The translations under genes were made by a program, and so were the position numbers. 64,000 nt of DNA from the NCBI GenBank assembly GCA_963989245.1, contig OZ022354.1, positions 1,454,501 through 1,518,500 of the forward strand. Reading direction: 5' to 3'. The DNA comes from Nansenia antarctica. Taxonomy: Eukaryota > Chordata > Actinopteri > Argentiniformes > Microstomatidae. The notes under the pieces were generated by a model. The model saw only the letters and a program-made list of their open reading frames with translations. It did no database searches and was not told the DNA's origin. Below, piece after piece: positions 8,722-18,330 of this stretch (positions are counted from its first letter, which is position 1; every line of letters starts with the position of its first letter).

Positions 8722-10929
8722 GCGCGACTATACGACGTCATTAGTAGCCAACAAAGTACTGATCCACAGGCTATCCACATCATAGCGGGGGACTTTAATC
8801 ATGTCGACCTGAAGGCAGTACTACCCAAGTTCTACCAGCATGTAAAATGTGCAACGAGAGGAGAAAAAACACTGGATAAGGTATACACCAACATCAAACG
8901 TGCTTACAAGGCTAGTCCGCTAGCTCATCTAGGCATGTCTGACCATGTGTCAATCCTCCTGATTCCTGCATACACCACAATGGGGAAAAGTGCTCCCACC
9001 ACCACTAAGACTGTCAGAACCTGGCCAGAAGGGTCCGCTCCACTGCAGATCTGCCTAAATGACACCCTATGGCAGGAATATGAGCATGAGGACCTGGAAC
9101 AGTACACGTCGTCGGTTCTGAACCACATAGTGAACTGCACCAACTCAGTCACCGTGGACAAACGGGTCCGGGTCTACCCCAACACGAAGCCATGGATGAC
9201 TGGGAAGGTCCAAAAACTGTTAAATGAGAGGGACAACGCCTTCATCGCAGGGAGGGGCACACTGCTGTACAGCTCCACCAGGGCCAACCTAAAGCGCGGC
9301 ATCAAAGCGGCCAAGGCAGAGCACAGAGAGAAGATTGAGGAATGCCTCCTGAGCAACGACTCCAGGCGGATGTGGCAGGGGGTTCAGCAGATGACAAACT
9401 TCAGAGCCAACAGGCTCACAGCCGCAGAGGACGACCCCCTGCTGGCGGGAAAGCTGAACACCTTCTACGCCGGGTTCGACGAGGGGCGAACGGAGGTAAC
9501 CACAACACAGACACCACTCTCTCCAGCTCTCAGCAGCCTCACCCTCACAGAGCACGAGGTGAGACGCGTACTGAAGGCGGTGGACCCCAGGAAAGCCTCG
9601 GGGCCGGATGGCGTCCTGGGACGGGTGCTGAGAGACTGCGCCGACCAGCTGGCCGGGGTTTTCACCAACATCTTTAACCAGTCCCTGTCCCAGGCCACCG
9701 TCCCACCCTGCCTGAAAACCTCAACTATCATTCCAGTCCCGAAGAAAAGCACGGTGAGCTGCCTAAACGACTACCGCCCGGTGGCACTCACACCAATCAT
9801 CATGAAGTGCTTCGAGAAACTAGTCCGGGCCCACATACTCACACGCCTCCCGCCCAACCTGGATCCATACCAGTTCGCCTACAGAGCCCACAGGTCCACA
9901 GAGGACGCCATAGCGACGACTCTCCACGCCACTCTATCCCACCTGGAGAGGGGAAACAGCTACGCGAGACTGCTCTTCGTGGACTTCAGCTCCGCCTTTA
10001 ACACCATCCTTCCAGACAGGCTAGTGACCAAACTACTAGACCTGGGTCTATCACACTCTATATGTGCGTGGATCAAGGACTTCCTGACCGACCGCCCCCA
10101 GAGGGTGCGGGTGGGCCCCCACACCTCCACAGCCCTCAGCCTCAGCACTGGGTCACCCCAGGGCTGCGTGCTAAGCCCCATCCTCTACAACCTCTACACC
10201 CACGACTTCACCCCCATCCACCCCAGCAACTACATCGTAAAGTTTGCAGACGACACCACCGTGGTGGGATGTATCTCGGGGGGGGACGAGGCGGCGTACA
10301 GGGATGAGGTAGAGCAATTGAGCAAGCTGTGCAAGGTTAACAACCTGCTGCTAAACAAGTCAAAGACCCAGGAATTCATCGTAGACTTCAGGAGGAAAAA
10401 GTCCGAGATCCTGCCCCTGCTCATCGACGGAGAGAGCGTGGAGATAGTCTCAAACCTCCGATTCCTGGGACACAACATGCGGGATGACCTGGCCTGGAAG
10501 GACAACACTAAAGGCACCATCAAGAGGGCACAACAGCGGCTATACACCCTGAGATGCCTCAAGAAACAACACAGCAAGCAGGAGATGCTGGTGGCCTTCT
10601 ACCACGGCGCAGTGGAGAGTATCCTCACCTTCGGCATCTCCAACTGGTACCACAGCTGCACGGCAGTGGAGAGAAGCGATCTACAGAGAGTCGTGAGAAC
10701 AGCACAGAGGATCACCGGCGCCCCCCTCCCCTCTCTGGAGGAGCTGTACAAAACACGCTGTCTCAGGAGGGCCTCCAAGATCTCCAAGGACCCGACCCAC
10801 CCTGGGCACGAACACTTTGTCAAGCTGCCCTCGAACAGGAGGTACAGGACCCCGGCCGCTAAGACAAACAGACTGAAGGACAGCTTCTACCACAGGGCCG
10901 TCAAGGCCCTGAACACAGAAAAGGCCTAA
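8722..10929 (+). CDS. Rex1-like endonuclease-reverse transcriptase (N-terminally truncated)
   Basis: An uninterrupted frame of 735 residues ending at TAA 10927-10929. It starts inside the endonuclease domain (IIAGDFNH near residue 20 and SDHVS near 75), so the real start was lost by 5' truncation. Reverse-transcriptase blocks follow: RKASGPDGV, DYRPVALTP, VDFSSAFNTI, GSPQGCVLSP and the catalytic FADD. The C-terminal part has the NWYHSCTAVER and PSNRRYRTP-type motifs seen in Rex1 and relatives. The protein would nick target DNA and copy element RNA at the nick. With no complete endonuclease or promoter, this copy is unlikely to be autonomous despite the intact RT. Confidence 0.8.
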   Translation, partial: ARLYDVISSQQSTDPQAIHIIAGDFNHVDLKAVLPKFYQHVKCATRGEKTLDKVYTNIKRAYKASPLAHLGMSDHVSILLIPAYTTMGKSAPTTTKTVRTWPEGSAPLQICLNDTLWQEYEHEDLEQYTSSVLNHIVNCTNSVTVDKRVRVYPNTKPWMTGKVQKLLNERDNAFIAGRGTLLYSSTRANLKRGIKAAKAEHREKIEECLLSNDSRRMWQGVQQMTNFRANRLTAAEDDPLLAGKLNTFYAGFDEGRTEVTTTQTPLSPALSSLTLTEHEVRRVLKAVDPRKASGPDGVLGRVLRDCADQLAGVFTNIFNQSLSQATVPPCLKTSTIIPVPKKSTVSCLNDYRPVALTPIIMKCFEKLVRAHILTRLPPNLDPYQFAYRAHRSTEDAIATTLHATLSHLERGNSYARLLFVDFSSAFNTILPDRLVTKLLDLGLSHSICAWIKDFLTDRPQRVRVGPHTSTALSLSTGSPQGCVLSPILYNLYTHDFTPIHPSNYIVKFADDTTVVGCISGGDEAAYRDEVEQLSKLCKVNNLLLNKSKTQEFIVDFRRKKSEILPLLIDGESVEIVSNLRFLGHNMRDDLAWKDNTKGTIKRAQQRLYTLRCLKKQHSKQEMLVAFYHGAVESILTFGISNWYHSCTAVERSDLQRVVRTAQRITGAPLPSLEELYKTRCLRRASKISKDPTHPGHEHFVKLPSNRRYRTPAAKTNRLKDSFYHRAVKALNTEKA

Positions 10930-11280
10930 GTTCTGGGCCCAGGACAGTCCGGACGGATTGTATGGCAGCTAGTGCTGAGGCACAAACATGTACATTTTCA
11001 AGCCTGCAAACTGTGACACTTTAAAATAATGTGAAAAAATACTTTCTGTGAAATATGACAACCCTAGTTGACTATCTGTGCAGTATAGTACAGTGGATTG
11101 TGTACATAGCCTCTATTGATGTAAACCAGCTCCTTACCTTCTTGTGATTTTTATGCATCTATGCTTTTTTCCAAAATGTGTTTCTTTTTCCTTTCCTAAA
11201 CACCAGGGGAGCCTCCCCTCCTAAATTTCGTTGTTTGGTACCTGTACTGTAGCAATGACAAATAAAGTCTATCTATCTAT
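8722..11280 (+). mobile_element. Rex1-like LINE, 5'-truncated
   Basis: A 5'-truncated non-LTR retrotransposon with an intact reverse-transcriptase frame, a short 3' UTR containing the GGGGAGCCTCCCCTCC hairpin and CAAATAAAGT, and a terminal (CTAT)n microsatellite. Fish Rex1-type elements end in short microsatellites rather than poly(A). The same 3' tail occurs antisense at 17578-17690 and 43730-43820, so the family is multicopy here. Confidence 0.8.
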
Positions 11281-11490
11281 GTTACGGTACATGTGGGAAT
11301 ACGGTACATGTGGGAAAACTAGGGTTAGGGTTAGGTGCTAGGGTGCTAGGGTTAAGGTTAGGGTTAGGATTAGGGGTAGGGTTAGGGTTAAGGTTAGGGT
11401 TAGGGTTAGACATGCCAGCATGTACCAAGTCACCCTAGCACCTAACCCTAGTTTTCCCACATGTACCGTATTCCCACATGTACCGTAACA
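11280..11490 (+). mobile_element. Foldback element with telomere-like core
   Basis: Two long inverted arms (about 58 bp; outer end TGTTACGGTACATGTGGGAA, inner part ...CTAGGGTTAGG) enclose degenerate (TTAGGG)n repeats. The arms are nearly perfect: 11280-11340 pairs with 11430-11490. TA flanks both ends, consistent with a 2-bp target duplication. There is no coding sequence. Confidence 0.65.
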
Positions 11491-11780
11491 TACATACTGT
11501 ATTTTCTGTAGATTTACATACTGTTCATATGAAACACACAAATCTATGAATGCCCAATACTCTACAGTGATATATTCTGAGAACAGATACTGTAAAGTTT
11601 CTAAAAATGTGCTTTGGCAGTTGTGAAAAAAAAAGAACATTCTCACACACTGAACATTGTGTTTTCAGTTGTTTTGTTGTAGTCTGTAATGATGGGTATA
11701 GTGTTTACATTTTTGCAGGCTTTGAGCAGCTGTTTTGGTGTGAAAGTTTGAGTTTTGAAGAGAGAAGGTGTGGTTTTGTT
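11491..11780 (+). other. Non-coding stretch similar to 8610-8670
   Basis: AT-rich sequence with no gene. The part near 11640-11710 resembles the repeat upstream of the Rex1-like LINE, so it is probably the other portion of that repeat family. It leads straight into the minisatellite. Confidence 0.35.
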
Positions 11781-14700
11781 GGACTAACTGCTTTATTTAC
11801 TATAGGACTAACTGCTTTATTTACTATAGGACTAACTGCTTTATTTACTATAGGACTAACTGCTTTATTTACTATAGGACTAACTGCTTTATTTACTATA
11901 GGACGAACTGCTTTATTTACTATAGGACTAACACTGCTTTATTTACTATAGGACTAACTGCTTTATTTACTATAGGACTAACTGCTTTATTTACTATAGG
12001 ACTAACACTGCTTTATTTACTATAGGACTAACTGCTTTATTTACTATAGGACTAACTGCTTTATTTACTATAGGACTAACTGCTTTATTTACTATAGGAC
12101 TAACTGCTTTATTTACTATAGGACTAACTGCTTTATTTACTATAGGACTAACACTGCTGTATTTACTATAGGACTAACTGCTTTATTTACTATAGGACTA
12201 ACTGCTTTATTTACTATAGGACTAACTGTTTTATTTACTATAGGACTAACTGCTTTATTTACTATAGGACTAACTGCTTTATTTACTATAGGACTAACTG
12301 CTTTATTTACTATAGGACTAACTGCTGTATTTACTATAGGACTAACACTGCTTTATTTACTATAGGACTAACACTGCTTTATTTACTATAGGACAACACT
12401 GCTTTATTTACTATAGGACTAACTGCTTTATTTACTATAGGACAACACTGCTTTATTTACTATAGGACTAACTGCTTTATTTACTATAGGACTAACTGCT
12501 GTATTTACTATAGGACTAACACTGCTGTATTTACTATAGGACTAACTGCTTTATTTACTATAGGACTAACTGCTTTATTTACTATAGGACTAACTGCTTT
12601 ATTTACTATAGGACTAACTGCTTTATTTACTATAGGACTAACTGCTTTATTTACTATAGGACTAACACTGCTTTATTTACTATAGGACTAACTGCTTTAT
12701 TTACTATAGGACTAACTGCTTTATTTACTATAGGACTAACACTGTTTTATTTACTATAGGACTAACACTGCTTTATTTACTATAGGACTAACTGCTTTAT
12801 TTACTATAGGACTAACTGCTTTATTTACTATAGGACTAACACTGCTTTATTTACTATAGGACTAACTGCTTTATTTACTATAGGACTAACTGTTGTATTT
12901 ACTATAGGACTAACTGCTGTATTTACTATAGGACTAACACTGCTTTATTTACTATAGGACTAACTGCTTTATTTACTATAGGACTAACTGCTGTATTTAC
13001 TATAGGACTAACACTGCTTTATTTACTATAGGACTAACACTGCTTTATTTACTATAGGACAACACCGCTTTATTTACTATAGGACTAACTGCTTTATTTA
13101 CTATAGGACAACACTGCTTTATTTACTATAGGACTAACTGCTTTATTTACTATAGGATTAACTGCTTTATTTACTATAGGACTAACTGCTTTATTTACTA
13201 TAGGACTAACTGCTTTATTTACTATAGGACTAACTGCTTTATTTACTATAGGACTAACTGCTTTATTTACTATAGGACTAACTGCTTTATTTACTATAGG
13301 ACTAACTGCTTTATTTACTATAGGACTAACTGCATTATTTACTATAGGACTAACACTGCTGTATTTACTATAGGACTAACTGCTTTATTTACTATAGAAC
13401 TAACTGCTTTATTTACTATAGGACTAACTGCTTTATTTACTATAGGACTAACACTGCTTTATTTACTATAGGACTAACTGCTTTATTTACTATAGGACTA
13501 ACTGTTGTATTTACTATAGGACTAACTGCTGTATTTACTATAGGACTAACACTGCTTTATTTACTATAGGACTAACTGCTTTATTTACTATAGGACTAAC
13601 TGCTGTATTTACTATATGACTAACTGCTTTATTTACTATAGGACTAACTGCTTTATTTACTATAGGACTAACACTGCTTTATTTACTATAGGACTAACTG
13701 CTTTATTTACTATAGGACTAACACTGCTTTATTTACTATAGGACTAACTGCATTATTTACTATAGGACTAACACTGCTGTATTTACTATAGGACTAACAC
13801 TGCTTTATTTACTATAGGACTAACTGCTTTATTTACTATAGGACTAACTGCTTTATTTACTATAGAACTAACTGCTTTATTTACTATAGGACTAACTGCT
13901 TTATTTACTATAGGACTAACACTGCTTTATTTACTATAGGACTAACTGCTTTATTTACTATAGGACTAACTGTTGTATTTACTATAGGACTAACTGCTGT
14001 ATTTACTATAGGACTAACACTGCTTTATTTACTATAGGACTAACTGCTTTATTTACTATAGGACTAACTGCTGTATTTACTATAGGACTAACACTGCTTT
14101 ATTTACTATAGGACTAACACTGCTTTATTTACTATAGGACAACACCGCTTTATTTACTATAGGACTAACTGCTTTATTTACTATAGGACAACACTGCTTT
14201 ATTTACTATAGGACTAACTGCTTTATTTACTATAGGATTAACTGCTTTATTTACTATAGGACTAACTGCTTTATTTACTATAGGACTAACACTGCTTTAT
14301 TTACTATAGGACTAACTGCTTTATTTACTATAGGACTAACTGCTTTATTTACTATAGGACTAACTGCTTTATTTACTATAGGACTAACACTGCTTTATTT
14401 ACTATAGGACTAACTGCTTTATTTACTATAGGACTAACTGCGTTATTTACTATAGGACTAACTGCTTTATTTACTATAGGACTAACTGCTGTATTTACTA
14501 TAGGACTAACTGCTTTATTTACTATAGGACTAACACTGCTTTATTTACTATAGGACTAACTGCTTTATTTACTATAGGACTAACTGCTTTATTTACTATA
14601 GGACTAACTGCTTTATTTACTATAGGACTAACTGCTTTATTTACTATAGGACTAACACTGCTTTATTTACTATAGGACTAACTGCTTTATTTACTATAGG

Positions 14701-14876
14701 ACTAACTGCTTTATTTACTATAGGACTAACTGCTTTATTTACTATATGACTAACACTGCTTTATTTACTATAGGACTAACTGCTTTATTTACTATAGGAC
14801 TAACTGCTTTATTTACTATAGCTTAACTGCTTTATTTACTATAGGACTAACTGCTCAAAGATAAGGACTAACACTG
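11781..14876 (+). repeat. 24/26-bp minisatellite, about 125 units
   Basis: Tandem units begin GGACTAACTG and end in TTTATTTACTATA (24 bp). A frequent 26-bp variant has GGACTAACACTG and a rarer 25-bp one GGACAACACTG. Because 24 is a multiple of 3, the array gives artificial long reading frames (LTALFTIG repeats). Point variants (GTATTT, GCATTA, TGTTGT) are arranged in blocks: about 440 bp around 12782-13220 recurs at 13862-14300, exactly 1080 bp (45 units) later. The array decays from about 14820. Confidence 0.97.
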
Positions 14877-15492
14877 CTTCTGAATGGCTATATGACTTTG
14901 GTTTCAGTACAGAATACTGGATTCTTCCTAATGATGGTAACAAATGGTGCAGTCAAGGATCATTATCCACGTTTTAAATGACGCGGTACAGTGAAATCAA
15001 TGAGGTTATACAGTCAAATCTCAGCTATTTACCAGCTGTATACTAGTTGATGAATACAAAGCGACACAAAGTTGGTGCAAGGGCGACACCCAGTGGTTGA
15101 CCTCTAATGTAGCTCCTAGGCTGTGAGCTTGTTATGCAAAGGCGTCCACTCAGCATGCTGTCAAACAGTACATTTAGCCTAGGTCTAGTTTAGCCAAATG
15201 CCTATACTGAATGAATATACTTCCATCTCCAATAATGCACCAGCCCATGTTCTAATCCTAATGCACCACCCCATGTTCTAATCCTAATCAGTTTGATTGG
15301 CAGGTAGACTAGCCAGTGCAACACCTACAGACACGTGTGTCTCTGATTGATAAAACAATCAGAGGCAGCTGCGTGTGAGTGTACCTCCATACAGCTTGAA
15401 CAGTCATACAGAGCTCAAACCATACTCGTGTATCAAACGGTGGGTCTAGTTAAACCATCATACTGTTAATTGTGTATCTTCTAGTTGCTAAA
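14877..15492 (+). other. Upstream region of the H2B variant gene
   Basis: Single-copy-looking DNA. It contains a 30-bp tandem duplication around 15230-15292 (ATGCACCA...CCCATGTTCTAATCCTA), an octamer-like ATGCAAAG near 15134, and a perfect 9-bp-arm hairpin, CTCTGATTG / CAATCAGAG, at about 15342-15365. TGTATCTTCTAG just before the ATG resembles a 3' splice site, so a non-coding upstream exon is possible. No TATA box is clear. Confidence 0.3.
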
Positions 15493-15967
15493 ATGACTAA
15501 CGATGCAATCAAAAAGAAGGGGAAGGGAACTGGCGAGAAAAAGGGCAAAAGACGCGCCAAGAGAAGGGAAACGTACGCGGTGTATATCTATAAAGTGTTG
15601 AAGCAGGTGAGCGCCATCGATGAGCACTTCATTCAATCTATACACGTGACTGTTCCTGCAGGTGGGAACACAACGTTATTGTGTGTTTGCCTTCCCCAGG
15701 TCCATCCTGACACTTGTTTGCCTTCCCCAGGTCCATCCTGACACCGGCATCTCCAGCAGAGCGATGAGCATCATGAACTCCTTCGTCAACGACGTGTTCG
15801 AGCGCATCGCCACCGAGGCGTCCCGTCTGACCCAGTACAACAAGCGGTCCACCATCACCAGCCGGGAGGTGCAGACGGCCGTGCGCCTGCTGCTGCCCGG
15901 GGAGCTGGCCAAGCACGCGGTGTCCGAGGGCACCAAGGCTGTCACCAAGTACACCAGCTCCAAGTAG
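15493..15967 (+). CDS. Histone H2B variant, intron-containing and polyadenylated
   Basis: Two exons, 15493-15606 and 15731-15967, joined in phase 0 through a GTGAGC donor and CTTCCCCAG acceptor, give 116 residues. The N-terminal tail (residues 1-25) is Lys/Arg rich and unlike canonical H2B. From YAVYIYKVLKQ to the C-terminus it is a nearly canonical H2B histone fold with the usual VTKYTSSK end. It would pair with H2A in nucleosomes. Canonical H2B genes lack introns and end in a stem-loop; this one has an intron, no recognisable histone stem-loop, and an AATAAA at 16104, so it is a replication-independent variant. Its place beside asb10/gbx1 may make it the orthologue of the vertebrate germline variant H2B.K, which from memory maps to human 7q36.1; this is inference. 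Odd features: a duplicated 3' splice site and a duplicated C-terminal codon block after the stop. Confidence 0.88.
15686..15747 (+). repeat. 31-bp tandem duplication of the H2B intron 3' splice site
   Basis: TTTGCCTTCCCCAG plus the start of exon 2 (GTCCATCCTGACAC) occurs twice, 31 bp apart. Only the second acceptor (exon from 15731) keeps the H2B frame; the first (15700) reads VHPDTCLPSPGPS and stops. Confidence 0.95.
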
Positions 15968-15997
15968 GCTGTCACCAAGTACACCAGCTCCAAGTAA
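15938..15997 (+). repeat. 30-bp in-frame duplication of H2B C-terminal codons
   Basis: The codons for AVTKYTSSK plus stop occur twice in tandem. The first copy ends in TAG (15965-15967), the second in TAA. Read-through of the TAG would add a second copy of the nine-residue tail. Confidence 0.93.
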
Positions 15998-16103
15998 AAC
16001 ATGATTCACCAGATCCAATGGCTCAAAGGGAGGACTGCAGTTTTGCAAGCAGGGTTGCACTATTGACCAAAAAGCTGTTTATGTTGACTTATTATTTTTG
16101 GTA

Positions 16104-16109
16104 AATAAA
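16104..16109 (+). terminator. Candidate polyadenylation signal of the H2B variant
   Basis: AATAAA about 140 bp after the stop, with no recognisable histone 3' stem-loop in between. Confidence 0.6.
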
Positions 16110-17377
16110 TCCCCCAAAATGCATGATGTGTCCTGTTATTTTCCTCCAAGATATGTTTAATGTGGGTATGTGTGTGGTAGTGTGCATTTTTATTAAAGCG
16201 CCAGGTTTACGTTTTTTTGTTTGTTGTTGCAGTCTTTTAGATGAAGCCCTAGGGCCTAGATTAATATAGGTGATTGATGTAACGGGTCTTTCACGTTGTA
16301 ATTTCCAAACATCCCTGGATCTAAAAAGTAACTTATTTCTCTATTTTTATCATTGTTATCCTTATGTTCCCATTCCTTCCCTGGTCATTGAAATGCATGA
16401 CAGTTCCCCTAGTGAGATTCTTTCATAGATATACTCCTTCAATGCTCAATTATTTCTCTGCCTTGCAGTGTCTCGTTTTGCAGTTAGATGTTACTACATT
16501 GTTGGTGAGTTACTTTGGCACAAACTTTAAGTGAAGAGAGAACAGGTCGTTTTTCTAGCGTGCAAAATATACTGTCCTAGATCAAACAAGGTTACTTGTT
16601 TGTAGTAACTTAAACTGCATAGTTTTCTTACCATTATATTTATAATGAATGGGAAAATATTTTTTTCAAACTGCTCTCATATTTGGAGATGGTCAACATA
16701 CTGTTCACATTTTCACAGTGTTACATCAACCTCGTGCAAATTCCATGTAAAACTCATCAAGGCGCAATGTTCCATTTGTAACGCTAGGTGGCACCATTGC
16801 TTTAGTATTTTTCTATCAACCATAGGCCTGTGTAAGTTTTGTTACCCCAGCTTTATGTGATTCACTCCACATGTCCTTATCAAAAATAGTTTAAAGTGAT
16901 ATAATATAAATATAACAAATGAATTGTTCTTTGATAGTACTGTAAGCAGGGTTTAATTACAGGTGTGGCATCTTTAATTGATATTTGTCAAAGGTACAGC
17001 AGAATATCAGATCTTTATCTGATATTTTAGAATGTGGTGAGTCAACTTCTATAATCTGCTTCCTACTAATTTCAGACAGTCTTAAACAATTGTAATACAA
17101 TATGATACCATTTGTTGATCATTTGCATGGAAATACATTTTTATGAGGTCAGCATACAAGATACACCAATGAATACGCTATAATAATCAATATACCATAC
17201 AACTGTACAACAAGACTGGACTGTGAGCACACAGCTAGTAAGCCCTTTCTGAATTGTTAGAAAATGGAAACTTGATTCCTTGTGTCCTCTCCACTCTCCT
17301 CCCCTCACTTCCTACTCCAAACGCATCAGAAGAGAAGATCTACCAGCTTCCTTCCTTTAGACATCCTTCTAAGCCCT
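16110..17377 (+). other. Intergenic, AT-rich, no gene seen
   Basis: No credible coding frame, tRNA or repeat boundary was recognised. Confidence 0.5.
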
Positions 17378-17577
17378 AATCGCACGGGACTAGTATTATC
17401 TGGTGACCTCTGGTCATTTGTAATAATTATGGAGGTCGTCTGTGTTCTTCATCCTGTGCGAGTCGGCCATGTCCGTAAAAATGTCTGTAAAGAATTCCAC
17501 TACAAATCACCTACCATATTTCGCTGACTACGGAGGTCCTGTGATGATAGTAAACGCGTGCAAATCGGCATTTCGAT

Positions 17578-17850
17578 TGAATGAATGAATGAATGGTCTT
17601 TATTGTCATTAATACAGTACAGGTACCATACAACGAAATTTAGGAGGGGGGGCTCCCCTGGTGCTTGGAAAAAAGACTAAAAACAAGAGGGCCAAGGGTA
17701 AAATAAAATGGAAAAGAGCTGGTTTACATAAATAAAGGCTACATTTTGGTAATTTGGGGTGAGTTTGTTTTCTCCGCCCCCTTCTTTTGCCGCATTTTCG
17801 AGAACTAACCAATGCCTGTTGTTCATGAAGCGGATGTTTCATACAGCCAT
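17578..17850 (-). mobile_element. Rex1-like LINE 3' tail, antisense
   Basis: GAATGAATGAATGG, CTTTATTGTC and GGGGGGCTCCCCTGG match in reverse the 3' end of the Rex1-like LINE at 8722-11280. It is a short 5'-truncated copy; its left limit within the surrounding transposon is uncertain. Confidence 0.65.
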
Positions 17851-17867
17851 GACAACATATCCGGGGG

Positions 17868-17938
17868 AATGGGTTAGGATAGGTTAGAATGGGTTAGGAT
17901 AGGTTAGAATGGGTTAGGATAGGTTAGAATGGGTTAGG
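17868..17938 (+). repeat. 20-bp minisatellite, about 3.5 units
   Basis: Unit GGGTTAGGATAGGTTAGAAT, tandem, inside the degraded DNA transposon. Confidence 0.9.
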
Positions 17939-18049
17939 GATTTCTAAACTACAGAGGTCACCAGACTAGTCCTGTGCGGATACGGTGGTGGAGTGGAGGA
18001 TGGAGGAGAGGAGGAGAGGAATCTAGTTTCTAAACAATTCAGAAAAAAG

Positions 18050-18330
18050 ACCCATCGTTCCTGGCATGGCCCTGCCATGTATTGGGCCTCCTTAATGACC
18101 TATGACCCATTGTTCCAAAGCCTGATGGCTGTAGGGATGAAGCTGGCTCTGCTTACTAAACAGTGGGACCTTATATTGCCTTCCAGAGAGCAGCAACTCA
18201 TGGCATTGAGCAAGGTTCTGTGTGGGTCCTCTAGGATTCTGTTGGTGTTGTCCCTGACCTGATTTTCCTAGAGCCCCTGAAGCCCCTGCACTCCAGGCCT
18301 CAGAGAGCCCATCCTCCTGAGGATGTTCTT
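18050..18330 (-). mobile_element. Decayed Rex1-like LINE C-terminal remnant
   Basis: Antisense translation with several stops contains NTNRILEDPHRTL and ASFIPTAIRLWN, resembling the C-terminal region of Rex1-like reverse transcriptases. Not coding. Confidence 0.45.

Larger units (their letters stand above)
17380..17983 (+). mobile_element. Degraded DNA transposon with TIRs, carrying a Rex1 insertion
   Basis: The left end (TCGCACGGGACTAGT, then CTGGTGACCTCTG, 17380-17411) is the inverse of the right end (CAGAGGTCACCAG, ACTAGTCCTGTGCGGA, 17952-17980). TA lies outside both ends. Inside are a Rex1 tail and a 20-bp repeat. No transposase is present and the family is not identified. Confidence 0.55.

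Noticed and set aside
11607..12025. Long frames with repeated LTALFTIG or NCFIYYRT peptides
   Set aside because: They are products of the 24-bp minisatellite, open in several frames, with no other coding signal.
15472..15741. Single 89-residue frame through H2B exon 1 into the intron
   Set aside because: It begins at GTG and reads through the intron into a stop using the proximal acceptor; the spliced H2B frame is far better supported.
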